Shown here one piece after another: positions 38,441-45,323 of a DNA stretch of 46,368 nucleotides. The position numbers were made by a program, and so were the translations under genes. This DNA comes from a virus. Each line of letters opens with the position of its first letter. Positions within the stretch are counted from its first letter, which is position 1. The notes under the pieces were generated by a model, which saw only the letters and a program-made list of their open reading frames with translations, ran no database searches and was not told the origin of the DNA. The stretch spans positions 1-46,368 of IMG/VR virus record IMGVR_UViG_3300032053_000139; one strand, written 5' to 3'.

Positions 38441-39004
38441 TCAAGTAACCGCGTCTATGTCCGGTGACTCGATGTACCTCCGGCCGTCGCTTTCATCCCG
38501 GACCACGTTCCGCCGGGCGACCGCCGCGATCCTTGCCTTCGCCTCACCGACCTCGCTTGCCACTGCCGCCTCTGCGCCCGCCCCCCGCCTCCGTGCTTCC
38601 ACCCGCCGCTCCGCCGCCGGCCGCGCCGGGAACCTGGCCGCCGTCTCAAACCTCCGCTCCCGCGCTTCCTCCTCCACGCCCTCGCCATAGTCCCGACACG
38701 ACAAACCCAGGACACGCCGCATGATTGTCTCGCCCTGATAAACCAGCGAGAACAGGTCCGCGCGGCGGAGTGTAAGCCGGAATGTGATTTGCTGCGGCGG
38801 GTCGGTATCGCCGGGGGCGTGGACGGGGGAGAGGAGGATGGTGGCGCGCTGGTAGTCGCCTTCGAGGTAGAGCCGAGGCCAAAGGGCCATGTGCGAGAGG
38901 TCGTACGACGCGCTGACGGTTCGCGCATAACCGTAGCCGTCTCCTACCATTCTATCCCGCTCCTTTTGGTATTCGGGCCTTCCCGCCATGAGGTTAAGGC
39001 CCAT
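38441..39004 (-). CDS. Hypothetical protein, downstream of the repressor
   Basis: 187 residues from ATG 39004 (ATG 38989 also possible). The first half is beta-rich (RTVSASYDLSHMALWPRLYL, QQITFRLTLRRADLFSLVYQ), the second a long basic/acidic helix (EEEARERRFETAARFPARPA). No family recognised. An AT-rich stretch just upstream (39004-39050) likely holds its promoter. Possibly an immunity or regulatory protein by position. Confidence 0.55.
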   Translation of the reverse strand: MGLNLMAGRPEYQKERDRMVGDGYGYARTVSASYDLSHMALWPRLYLEGDYQRATILLSPVHAPGDTDPPQQITFRLTLRRADLFSLVYQGETIMRRVLGLSCRDYGEGVEEEARERRFETAARFPARPAAERRVEARRRGAGAEAAVASEVGEAKARIAAVARRNVVRDESDGRRYIESPDIDAVT

Positions 39005-39129
39005 AATTGGAATTGTCAACTAATTGCTTCTTTAGCCAATCGCGTTTCGAGTGGCCTGGGAGTGGTCTGGGTATCGTCTTGGCCGCTATCTAGGGGTTTC
39101 CTCGCCAATCACCTTGTGGGCCTCGCGCC

Positions 39130-39165
39130 GTTCCCGGAGAGACATAACCCATATTATCCGGGAAC
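39130..39165. promoter_or_regulatory. Inverted repeat flanking a minus-strand -10 (operator candidate)
   Basis: GTTCCCGG (39130-39137) and CCGGGAAC (39158-39165) are perfect inverted repeats 20 bases apart. Between them on the minus strand is GATAAT followed 7 nt later by an ATG that opens only a 19-codon frame. The gap 39005-39300 otherwise holds no gene. Confidence 0.5.
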
Positions 39166-39282
39166 AACTCCTTTCTCCTGGGGCACCCTACCCTCTCCTG
39201 GCCCGACCCGCTGTGAGTCATCGGTCGGCGCCTCCGCTCCCAGGGAAGCCCTACCCGTGATTGGCTCCCTACCGCTGTTTAG

Positions 39283-39309
39283 TTGTCAGGCCGCCCATTG
39301 TCAGGCCGC
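39283..39309. repeat. Tandem direct repeat at the repressor 3' end
   Basis: TTGTCAGGCCGC occurs at 39283-39294 and 39298-39309, period 15. The second copy contains the repressor stop codon. It may be a binding site or a small duplication. Confidence 0.6.
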
Positions 39310-39696
39310 TACCTGGCGGTGTTCATCGCCGATCAGAGGGTTCAGTGCGAGTTCACCGGCCACGAGCCTCAGCCTCCACGCACTCATCAGCAACCGCGCC
39401 GCGTCGCGTCCCTGCTCGTCCAAGTTCTCCCACAGGCCCTGGAAGTCCGCCAGATTGGGCGAGTCCCCGTCGCTGATGAGCAACTCCCGGAGAGAACTCC
39501 CCAGAGCCGTCGCTATCGCACCTAGCGCATCTAGGCTCGGGTTCGGCACCTTGCCGTTCTCAAGGTTCGAAATGTAGCTTGGTGCCATCCCGGCGCGTTC
39601 GGCGAGTTCCGCCAGAGACCAATCCCTCGTCTGCCTGAACCGCCTCACGTTCCTTGCCACCGCATGGAGTTCTTTGGCGTTCCTCTCTTGGGTCAT
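39301..39696 (-). CDS. XRE-family repressor
   Basis: 131 residues from ATG 39696 with GGGAGGTG upstream. Residues about 12-70 form a typical helix-turn-helix domain: VARNVRRFRQTRDWSLAELA, AGMAPSYISNLENGKVPNPS, LDALGAIATALGSSLREL. The C-terminal half is short and helical with no LexA/CI-type protease motif, so the repressor is not self-cleaving. It faces the Cro-like gene across a shared promoter region, the classic arrangement of a lysis-lysogeny or immunity switch. Confidence 0.8.
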   Translation of the reverse strand: MTQERNAKELHAVARNVRRFRQTRDWSLAELAERAGMAPSYISNLENGKVPNPSLDALGAIATALGSSLRELLISDGDSPNLADFQGLWENLDEQGRDAARLLMSAWRLRLVAGELALNPLIGDEHRQVAA

Positions 39697-39733
39697 CCCG
39701 TCACCTCCCCTCGCACATCCTTGGCGCCGTCCT

Positions 39734-39762
39734 ATTCTACCCCAGGGAGAATTCCTTATCAA
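39734..39762 (-). promoter_or_regulatory. Repressor promoter
   Basis: TTGATA (39762-39757), 17-nt spacer, TAGAAT (39739-39734), both 5 of 6 to consensus. It drives the leftward XRE repressor. Confidence 0.75.
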
Positions 39763-39811
39763 GGCTTTTCTTCCGATACCCCGAAGTGCGGCTGACTGGG
39801 CATCTGTGGGG

Positions 39812-39823
39812 AAGAATATTCTT
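39812..39823. promoter_or_regulatory. Palindromic operator candidate
   Basis: AAGAATATTCTT is a perfect 12-bp palindrome and overlaps the first two bases of the rightward -35 element. A related AAGGAATTCTCC lies in the repressor promoter spacer. Binding of the XRE repressor here would block the rightward early operon. Confidence 0.55.
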
Positions 39824-39850
39824 GACGACCTTCAGAGGGTGTGATACGTT
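39822..39850 (+). promoter_or_regulatory. Rightward early promoter
   Basis: TTGACG (39822-39827), 17-nt spacer, TACGTT (39845-39850). It would start the early operon that runs through the window junction to 5.36 kb. It is less close to consensus in the -10 than the repressor promoter. Confidence 0.6.
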
Positions 39851-39887
39851 GGGCATGGAAGATATGGGTAACGAAGGGGGTTTCAGA

Positions 39888-40112
39888 GTGAGTCGGTTTT
39901 CGGTCCCGAAGATGTTTCATCAGGCAATCGCCAAATGTCGCGGCGCCCACTACCGTCGCCTCCGGCAGAAATCTCGTCAGTCGCTCCAGGACGTGGCGGT
40001 AGGCGCGTTCGTTTCCGTGGCCACCGTCTTTCGCGCCGAGAAGAATTTCAGTCTCCGGTCGGCGGCCCACCGACGCATCGCCAGCTATCTCACCGGGAGG
40101 GATATCGCGTGA
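39888..40112 (+). CDS. Cro-like HTH protein
   Basis: 74 residues from GTG 39888 with GAAGGGGG 7-8 nt upstream (ATG 39855 in frame). FHQAIAKCRGAHYRRLRQKS, then SLQDVAVGAFVSVATVFRAE and a final helix RRIASYL, suggest a small helix-turn-helix DNA-binding protein. It is divergent from the XRE repressor, so a Cro role is likely by position. The HTH match is weaker than for the repressor. Confidence 0.6.
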   Translation: MSRFSVPKMFHQAIAKCRGAHYRRLRQKSRQSLQDVAVGAFVSVATVFRAEKNFSLRSAAHRRIASYLTGRDIA

Positions 40113-40264
40113 GACTCGCCGCGACGTGTCACCCCAACCCCGTGAGGCAAGGGCGCCGTTGTGTCTGCTGCGGTCGGCGCATGACGAGGCGCGACCTGGG
40201 CTTCGGGACGGTGTGCGGCAAGTGTCGGATGGCGGTAAGGGGAGGTGTTGTTCATGTCGGGTGA
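40109..40264 (+). CDS. Small zinc-finger protein
   Basis: 51 residues from GTG 40109, overlapping the previous stop. Cys pairs CVCCGRRM ... CGKCRM form a probable zinc ribbon in a very basic protein. Similar little zinc fingers appear several times in this operon. Function unknown. Confidence 0.55.
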   Translation: MRLAATCHPNPVRQGRRCVCCGRRMTRRDLGFGTVCGKCRMAVRGGVVHVG

Positions 40265-40481
40265 GGCCGAGGTTGGGGTTGCTAAGTTGGCGGGTGCGTC
40301 AGTAGAGGAGGCCTTGGATGCCATTCTCGCCTGTTCGACGCCGCGGGAAGCGGGGGACTGTCTGAAACTCTTTCTGGTCCTGAATCCCCTTGCCGATGAA
40401 AACGTCGGATACGTGTTGGGTCTGATGGTCGGCCTGTTTCTGCTCCGTAAGTCCGACAAGAAAGTCGGTGTCACCCTATGA
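40254..40481 (+). CDS. Small protein with C-terminal membrane segment
   Basis: 75 residues from ATG 40254 (GGGGAGG 8 nt upstream). The first half is helical and acidic (ASVEEALDAILACSTPREAG), the second hydrophobic (VGYVLGLMVGLFLL) with a Lys-rich tail. Probably tail-anchored. Function unknown. Confidence 0.5.
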   Translation: MSGEAEVGVAKLAGASVEEALDAILACSTPREAGDCLKLFLVLNPLADENVGYVLGLMVGLFLLRKSDKKVGVTL

Positions 40482-40714
40482 CCCCTCGCGCCTCCGCCCG
40501 GGAGTTGCGCGCCAAGGAGATCACCGTGGACAAGCGCGACGGTGGACGGCTGACCGTGGGGACGGACCTGCCGACGGCGGAGGTCCTGCGGAGTCTGCCC
40601 CGGGGTTCGCGCCAGACGGCGACGGTGGACGAGTTCAGGTGCCGGGTGGTCCCGGCGAGGAGAGAGGAAAACGGTGAGACGGGCAAGGGGAAGGGGCGTG
40701 GGAAGCGTGGATAG
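40478..40714 (+). CDS. Hypothetical basic protein
   Basis: 78 residues, ATG overlapping the previous stop. Charged N-terminal region (SARELRAKEITVDKRDGGRL) and a Lys/Gly-rich end (GETGKGKGRGKRG). Could bind nucleic acid; unrecognised. Confidence 0.45.
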   Translation: MTPRASARELRAKEITVDKRDGGRLTVGTDLPTAEVLRSLPRGSRQTATVDEFRCRVVPARREENGETGKGKGRGKRG

Positions 40715-41282
40715 GTTTGAGGTGTTGGCCCGAGAGTTGACCAGCAAGGGTTACTGCCCAAGGTCCGATGGCGGGGACAGGGAGTGGCCGCCACGAGGAA
40801 CCCTGTGCGACAACCCGGGCAAGGGTTGCAGTGGTTGCATTCCGGCCTGGCTAGAGCAACCGAACGCGGAAGAGGTCAAGACCCTGCGGCGGGTCGTCGA
40901 GCGGGCGGCCGACTGTTTGTGGGACATCCCCAGTTTCTGCCCCGGCCGCAAGAGCGAGGGTTGGTCGCTGCTGTGGTGCGGTGGTCGCCGCGCGAACAGC
41001 TGCGGTGCCTGCATCGCGGCCTGGTTGAAGCGACCGGAACCCGAGGAACCCGTGAAAGCGGGACCTGCCGTGAGCAGGGACGGAGAGTGGCAGACCGGGC
41101 CTGGCCGGATCACACTGAGCCGGAAGTTCGATGGCGATTGGGTCCTGAATTTGCGTTACGACAAGAGCGAGATAGAACTCGACACCCCGGCGGTGGTGGC
41201 TCTGGCAAAGGCGCTCCGCTGCGTCCCCGTTCCCGCCGAGAGCGTTCCCGGCGAGAGTGTCCCGCGCAAGTCGCGAGCGTAA
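40707..41282 (+). CDS. Protein with duplicated Cys-rich motif
   Basis: 191 residues from GTG 40707 (GTG 40698 is alternative). Two tandem units share the frame CP ... C ... C-x-G/S-C-I-x-A-W-L-x-(Q/R)-P-x-x-E-E (CSGCIPAWLEQPNAEE and CGACIAAWLKRPEPEE). A C-terminal beta-like domain follows (ITLSRKFDGDWVLNLRY). The cysteines probably bind zinc. No known function. Confidence 0.5.
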   Translation: MDRFEVLARELTSKGYCPRSDGGDREWPPRGTLCDNPGKGCSGCIPAWLEQPNAEEVKTLRRVVERAADCLWDIPSFCPGRKSEGWSLLWCGGRRANSCGACIAAWLKRPEPEEPVKAGPAVSRDGEWQTGPGRITLSRKFDGDWVLNLRYDKSEIELDTPAVVALAKALRCVPVPAESVPGESVPRKSRA

Positions 41283-41335
41283 GACCACTCGGCCGCAGCG
41301 GAGGTTGCGGCCGAAGAGAGGGGAGGTGACGGACG

Positions 41336-41542
41336 ATGATACGCGTCTGCGAGAAGACGGGGTTGATGGACTGCCGCCTGTGCGACACACCCTGCGGACC
41401 CAGCGATGGGGCGATGGTGTCAGTCAAGGGAACTCGCGTGGAGCGGTGGCAGGCTGACCTCGCGGCCATCATGGCGCACTCGACCTGGTACTTGGTCCAC
41501 AGCGCGACCACGAAGCCTGGGCGGCTGCTCCGGGCGAGTTAG
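41336..41542 (+). CDS. Hypothetical small Cys-rich protein
   Basis: 68 residues from ATG 41336 with GGGGAGG upstream. CEKTGLMDCRLCDTPCGP is a four-cysteine cluster; the C terminus (WYLVHSATTKPGRLL) is short. Function unknown. Confidence 0.45.
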   Translation: MIRVCEKTGLMDCRLCDTPCGPSDGAMVSVKGTRVERWQADLAAIMAHSTWYLVHSATTKPGRLLRAS

Positions 41543-41600
41543 GGAAGGCGAGACGAAGGGTGGTACTTGGGATGATGGAGGCCCTATGCCGGGACGACGT
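41534..41600 (+). repeat. Duplicated leader and gene start, copy 1
   Basis: About 60 bases (from GCGAGTTAGGGA through ACGAAGGGTGGT to ATGGAGGCCCTA and GACGACG) recur at 42077-42141 with few differences. Each copy contains the end of one gene, the ribosome site and the first codons (MEAL) of the next. Confidence 0.75.
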
Positions 41601-41796
41601 GCCCGGTGAGTGGCTACTCAAAAACCTGCGGAAGACGATGAAGCACCTGCGGCGTTTCGGCCCGGCGGATATAGCGAGTCGTTACCAACGCCCGCGTCTG
41701 GAACGTCTCATAGAGGAACTGCCGGGTTACATTCAGGCCATGCGGGAACTGCTGGCAGCTGCTCGCTCGCAGAGGGAGGCGAAAGACGATGGCTGA
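41575..41796 (+). CDS. Hypothetical helical protein sharing its start with the Fe-S nuclease
   Basis: 73 residues. ATG 41575 is chosen because the parallel leader before the nuclease at 42115 also begins ATGGAGGCCCTA. After MEALCRDD the two proteins diverge. The rest is basic and helical (LLKNLRKTMKHLRRFGP, RPRLERLIEELPGYIQAM). Function unknown. Confidence 0.5.
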   Translation: MEALCRDDVPGEWLLKNLRKTMKHLRRFGPADIASRYQRPRLERLIEELPGYIQAMRELLAAARSQREAKDDG

Positions 41797-42085
41797 CCGC
41801 TTGGTGTGCCACGTCCCAGGTTGCAAGAACCACGAGTGGCGACGGTGCGGGGCGTGTGACAGACCCGTGTGCATGATCCACCACCACGGGGATGACGGGG
41901 AGCCGTACTGTTCGGCGTGCTACATCGAGAAGTTGGAGCGGGAGGCGGCGGTTAAACTGCTGGCCGTCGTCAAGGACTATCTGGCCCAGCATGACAAGGC
42001 CAGCGAGTACGTTGCTTGCGGGTGCGAGATTTGCCGACGCGCCCGGGTGGCTATCGCCCTCGCGGAGGACGGCGCGGCGAGTTAG
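41789..42085 (+). CDS. Zinc-finger protein (B-box-like)
   Basis: 98 residues. Two metal-binding clusters: CHVPGCKNHEWRRCGACDRP with CMIHHHGDDG and YCSACY, and a second CGCEICRR. The pattern CxxxxC ... CGAC ... C..HH ... CSAC resembles B-box/AN1 fingers. A helix (LEREAAVKLLAVVKDYLAQH) lies between. Probably an adaptor or nucleic-acid binder; function unknown. Confidence 0.55.
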   Translation: MADRLVCHVPGCKNHEWRRCGACDRPVCMIHHHGDDGEPYCSACYIEKLEREAAVKLLAVVKDYLAQHDKASEYVACGCEICRRARVAIALAEDGAAS

Positions 42086-42141
42086 GGAGAACGAGACGAA
42101 GGGTGGTGTTCGTGATGGAGGCCCTACTGCAACGAGACGAC
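42077..42141 (+). repeat. Duplicated leader and gene start, copy 2
   Basis: See 41534-41600. Retains GTTAGGGAGAACGAGACGAA, GGGTGGT and ATGGAGGCCCTA. Confidence 0.75.
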
Positions 42142-43218
42142 GGCGACGCGCCGGAGGTAGACGCGGAGAGGCTTCAACCCATCTCGGCGGCATTGATACA
42201 GCGGCGGATGGCCGCGGTCCTGGAAGACCGCTTCGACTCGCGCGAATTCCGGTTGTCGGAATCCGGCGGCTGTCCGCGTCGGCGCGTGGCGAAGGCCCTG
42301 GGCATCGCGGGCGAGGACTTCGACGAGGCGACCGCACGGTACTTCGAGCGTGGCCACATCGTGGAGGCGTGGGTGGTGGACCTGTTCCGGGCGGAGTACC
42401 CGCGCCGGTGCCGGACGGACGTGCAGGTCCACACGCCGACCGGGGAGACGGGGCATATCGACCTGACCTTCCCGGCGGAGCGGTGTCTGTTCGAGGTCAA
42501 GAGCGTGTCGGCAGGGGCGAAGGAACTGCCCCGACCGGAGCACGTCCGCCAGGTCCAGGCGTACCTGCATTTCTCTTTGACCGCCGCGGGCAATCGGCGA
42601 TACGACCGCGCGGAACTCGTCTACGCGAAGTGGGGGGCGGGGATCGAGACGGAGAGCATCCCCGTCACCTACGACCCCGCCGCCGGCCGCGACATCGAAC
42701 GTGAACTAGTCGAACTCCACGCCTACCGCGACCGCGGCACACTCCCGCCCATCCCGGCTGGCCACAAACCGGAGTCTTACCCGTGCTCGTGGCGCAACCG
42801 GGCGGGCAGGGTCCAATGCTCCCACTGGTCCTTGTGCTGGGCCAACGTCGAAACCGTGCCGCCCCTGGACGCCCCAGAGGTGGCCGAGGACGTGGCTCGG
42901 CTCCACGAGTTCGAGGAGAAGTTGCGGAACCACAAGCAGACGGTAGAGGACCTGGAGGGAGCGAGGGATACGCTTCGCCGCCGCCTGGGCGTGATCCTCT
43001 CGGCGCACGGGGCGAACGCGCTCACGGCGGGCGGCTTCCTCGTCTCACGGACCCCGGTGAAGGGGCAGAGGACCTACGACATAACGGCGGCCCTGACGGC
43101 TGGCGCGGTCTCGTCGGCGGCCCTGTTCCCGTTCCTGAAGGTGGGCGCGGGCTACGACAGGTGGACGGTCAGGCGCGAGAAGACGGAGACTCCCGTTGCC
43201 ACGACGGCGGCGGGGTAG
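42115..43218 (+). CDS. Cas4/RecB-like PD-(D/E)XK exonuclease with Fe-S cysteines
   Basis: 367 residues from ATG 42115. Nuclease motifs are complete: RGHIVEAW (H81, E84), GHIDLTF (D116), LFEVKS (E127, K129) and QVQAYLHF (Q146). One cysteine in GGCPRRR (C53) plus C224, C235 and C241 (SYPC ... QCSHWSLC) match the four-Cys iron-sulphur site of Cas4/AddB enzymes. A C-terminal coiled coil and small domain follow. Probable 5'-3' exonuclease that makes ends for the neighbouring Rad52-type annealing protein. Confidence 0.8.
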   Translation: MEALLQRDDGDAPEVDAERLQPISAALIQRRMAAVLEDRFDSREFRLSESGGCPRRRVAKALGIAGEDFDEATARYFERGHIVEAWVVDLFRAEYPRRCRTDVQVHTPTGETGHIDLTFPAERCLFEVKSVSAGAKELPRPEHVRQVQAYLHFSLTAAGNRRYDRAELVYAKWGAGIETESIPVTYDPAAGRDIERELVELHAYRDRGTLPPIPAGHKPESYPCSWRNRAGRVQCSHWSLCWANVETVPPLDAPEVAEDVARLHEFEEKLRNHKQTVEDLEGARDTLRRRLGVILSAHGANALTAGGFLVSRTPVKGQRTYDITAALTAGAVSSAALFPFLKVGAGYDRWTVRREKTETPVATTAAG

Positions 43219-43231
43219 GGAGGTAGAGAGG

Positions 43232-44032
43232 ATGGCGTTGACCATGAAGGCACCGGAAGAGATTATGAAGGCCCTTGTGGCCCAGTTCCCGGCAGAGGAC
43301 ATCGAGCATCGCGTGGGGCGGGTGTCGAACGACGGCACCAAGGTTTCCCTCCTCGCCTACATCACAGCGCGGGGAGTGATGGACCGCCTGGATGATGTGT
43401 TCGGTATCGGCGGGTGGAGCGACACCTACGAACGGTGGGGGGTCAAGGGCATCAAGTGCCGCCTGTCCGTCCTCATCGGTGGCGAGTGGGTGGCGAAGGA
43501 AGACGGTGCCGACGAGACGGACATCGAGAGCACAAAGGGCGGTATCTCCGACGCCCTGAAGCGTGTCGCAGTGAAAATCGGCATCGGTCGCTACCTCTAC
43601 CTTCTGCCCAAGACCGAGGTGCTTCTTACCAACCAATGGGCAGATGGCGCGATCTCCCATAAGGGCAAATACGCGCCGCGCCCCATCCTCCCCGCCTGGG
43701 CTCTCCCGGGCGGCAGCGGTAGGCCCCCGGTCAAGGCGACGAGTGACGGGACCAAGACGGGTTCGGCGCAGGCGACTGGGACGACCCAACGCGCCCCCGC
43801 GTCCCCGACCGTCCTCCCTCAAGGCGCGGCCCAACCCAGCGGTTCGGACCCCACCACGACCCCAATGACGTGGCCGGCCGTCTCCGAGGCGGCGTCCCGT
43901 CACAAGGTCGGGACAAAGGAGCTCCTGTCCTTGGCGGGCGTGGATAGTTGGGACAAGGTGAAGGCGTTCTCGCCCGAGCGGTTAGCGGCACTCGTCGCGG
44001 TCATCGAGGGTAAGACGGAAGCGGCGGCGTAG
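43232..44032 (+). CDS. Rad52/22-type single-strand annealing protein
   Basis: 266 residues. The family core is clear: LLAYITARGVMDRLDDVFG, GGWSDTYERW, CRLSVLIGGEWV, DGADETDIESTKGGISDALK, RVAVKIGIGRYLY. It anneals complementary strands during recombination. A Pro/Thr/Ser-rich disordered linker (about 150-210) leads to a small C-terminal helical domain (RHKVGTKELLSLAGV ... LAALVAVIEG). The exonuclease lies immediately upstream, the usual phage recombination pair. GGGAGG precedes the ATG. Confidence 0.85.
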   Translation: MALTMKAPEEIMKALVAQFPAEDIEHRVGRVSNDGTKVSLLAYITARGVMDRLDDVFGIGGWSDTYERWGVKGIKCRLSVLIGGEWVAKEDGADETDIESTKGGISDALKRVAVKIGIGRYLYLLPKTEVLLTNQWADGAISHKGKYAPRPILPAWALPGGSGRPPVKATSDGTKTGSAQATGTTQRAPASPTVLPQGAAQPSGSDPTTTPMTWPAVSEAASRHKVGTKELLSLAGVDSWDKVKAFSPERLAALVAVIEGKTEAAA

Positions 44033-44093
44033 AGCCGACCATGCCCGGCCCGATGAACCCACGGGGGAGGGCCGGGAGAGGAGGGGTTAAGAC

Positions 44094-44579
44094 ATGACGG
44101 AGACTGACACGACCAGGCTTGACGACTTCGAGCGGACGGTGATCTTCCTCCCAGCGTTCGATAAGAGAGACTCGGACCCGAGCAAGAACTACGGCATCCA
44201 CGGCGTCGGGGTCCGCTTCGTGCTCAAGGGACCGGAGGGGGCCGTCCAGTTCCTCCTGTTCACGGGCTGGCACCTGCCGCACGTCCAGGAGGAGTTGGTG
44301 GGCAAGTGCCACACGGAGCACCACTTCTGCTCCCTCAAGCCCATGCCCGCCGACCTCGGCTACCATTCGCCCACCCCACACTACGAGGGTCAGGAGCCCA
44401 TATCGGACGACTGCGAGTTCATCGGCGGGCCGTGCTACTACGACGGCTCCACCCTGAACGCCGAGCCCGTCTTCAACCGCCTGCTCGCCGAGGGCGACGC
44501 GGGGGTCTGGGACGAGTTAGAAGCCTTCTACCACAGTACGTTCGAAGTCAAGGAGGAGGTTGCCGACCATGCCCTATGA
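44094..44579 (+). CDS. Conserved-looking phage protein, unknown
   Basis: 161 residues, ATG 44094 with GGAGGGG upstream. FERTVIFLPAFDKRDSDPSK and GIHGVGVRFVLKGPEGAVQF, then LFTGWHLPHVQEEL, HTEHHFCSLKPMPADLGYHS and CEFIGGPCYYDGSTLNAEP: a beta-rich domain with many His and Cys that may bind metal. The pattern looks familiar from other phage early operons but no function is known. Confidence 0.6.
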   Translation: MTETDTTRLDDFERTVIFLPAFDKRDSDPSKNYGIHGVGVRFVLKGPEGAVQFLLFTGWHLPHVQEELVGKCHTEHHFCSLKPMPADLGYHSPTPHYEGQEPISDDCEFIGGPCYYDGSTLNAEPVFNRLLAEGDAGVWDELEAFYHSTFEVKEEVADHAL

Positions 44580-44949
44580 CCCCGACCAGGACCTTCGGGA
44601 CTGGGACCGCGAGATAGTCATGGACCGGGAGCGGGACGCGCGCCAGGTCCCGTTCTTCGCCCCGCGCAGCAGCCACTGCGTACAGTATTTCGCCGTGGAC
44701 GACGAGTGGTGTCTACGGTGTTCGTCGCGGGTCGCCCGTGGTTGTGCCGAGCGCGCGGAAATCGTCATCCCGGAGTCGTACCCTCATTGCGCCTACGCCG
44801 ATGAGTGCGTGGATTGCGCGGCGGAGTGCCAGCGTCGCAAGGCCCTGTTCGAGCGGCTACCGGCGCCCGGCCTCCCCGAGCCACTACCGTTCATCGCGCC
44901 ACCGTTGCCACCCGAAGGAAACCGTCCGGTGGCGGAGGAGACGGCATGA
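44569..44949 (+). CDS. Cys-rich hypothetical protein
   Basis: 126 residues from ATG 44569, overlapping the upstream gene by 11 bases. Cysteines lie at WCLRCSSRVARGC and HCAYADECVDCAAECQRR, a likely zinc cluster, followed by a Pro-rich C terminus. Function unknown. Confidence 0.5.
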   Translation: MPYDPDQDLRDWDREIVMDRERDARQVPFFAPRSSHCVQYFAVDDEWCLRCSSRVARGCAERAEIVIPESYPHCAYADECVDCAAECQRRKALFERLPAPGLPEPLPFIAPPLPPEGNRPVAEETA

Positions 44950-45323
44950 ACGGCCAGCGTGATGCTGGTTGTGAAAATTTTTCAGGGCCTGTCGCGTGGA
45001 CGGGTCACGCCCTGTGGCGCCTTGAGGACCGCTTCGGCGTGACCGTCCTGGCCCGATTGTTCGGTGTCCGCCGCATGGCGCGACTGGTGGGCGACAAGGA
45101 CCTGCGGCGGAACGGCCGGCGCATCTCCCGGACGGATTACGTCGAGAGATATGGCGACGACTGGGATCCGGGGGTGGAGTACTGGGAGACGACCCTGGGG
45201 TTGTACGCGGTGGGTCCTAACGACAAGCCCGGCCCCGGGATGCCGGCGCGGGCCGTGGTGACGGTGCTGGAGCGGGCCAGCGTGTCGCGGCAGGTGCGTT
45301 TCGGCAGGAGGCGGACGGCGTGA
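44946..45323 (+). CDS. Hypothetical protein
   Basis: 125 residues, ATG overlapping the previous stop. WTGHALWRLEDRFGVTVLAR and RRMARLVGDKDLRRNGRRIS, then YWETTLGLYAVGPNDKPG. It is basic and may bind nucleic acid. Directly upstream of the replication initiator. Unrecognised. Confidence 0.5.
   Translation: MNGQRDAGCENFSGPVAWTGHALWRLEDRFGVTVLARLFGVRRMARLVGDKDLRRNGRRISRTDYVERYGDDWDPGVEYWETTLGLYAVGPNDKPGPGMPARAVVTVLERASVSRQVRFGRRRTA

Noticed and set aside
39101-39155. A 19-codon leaderless gene on the minus strand upstream of 39004
   Set aside because: The -10 to ATG spacing fits, but no -35 is clear and the product is too short to defend as a gene; treated as part of a regulatory region.
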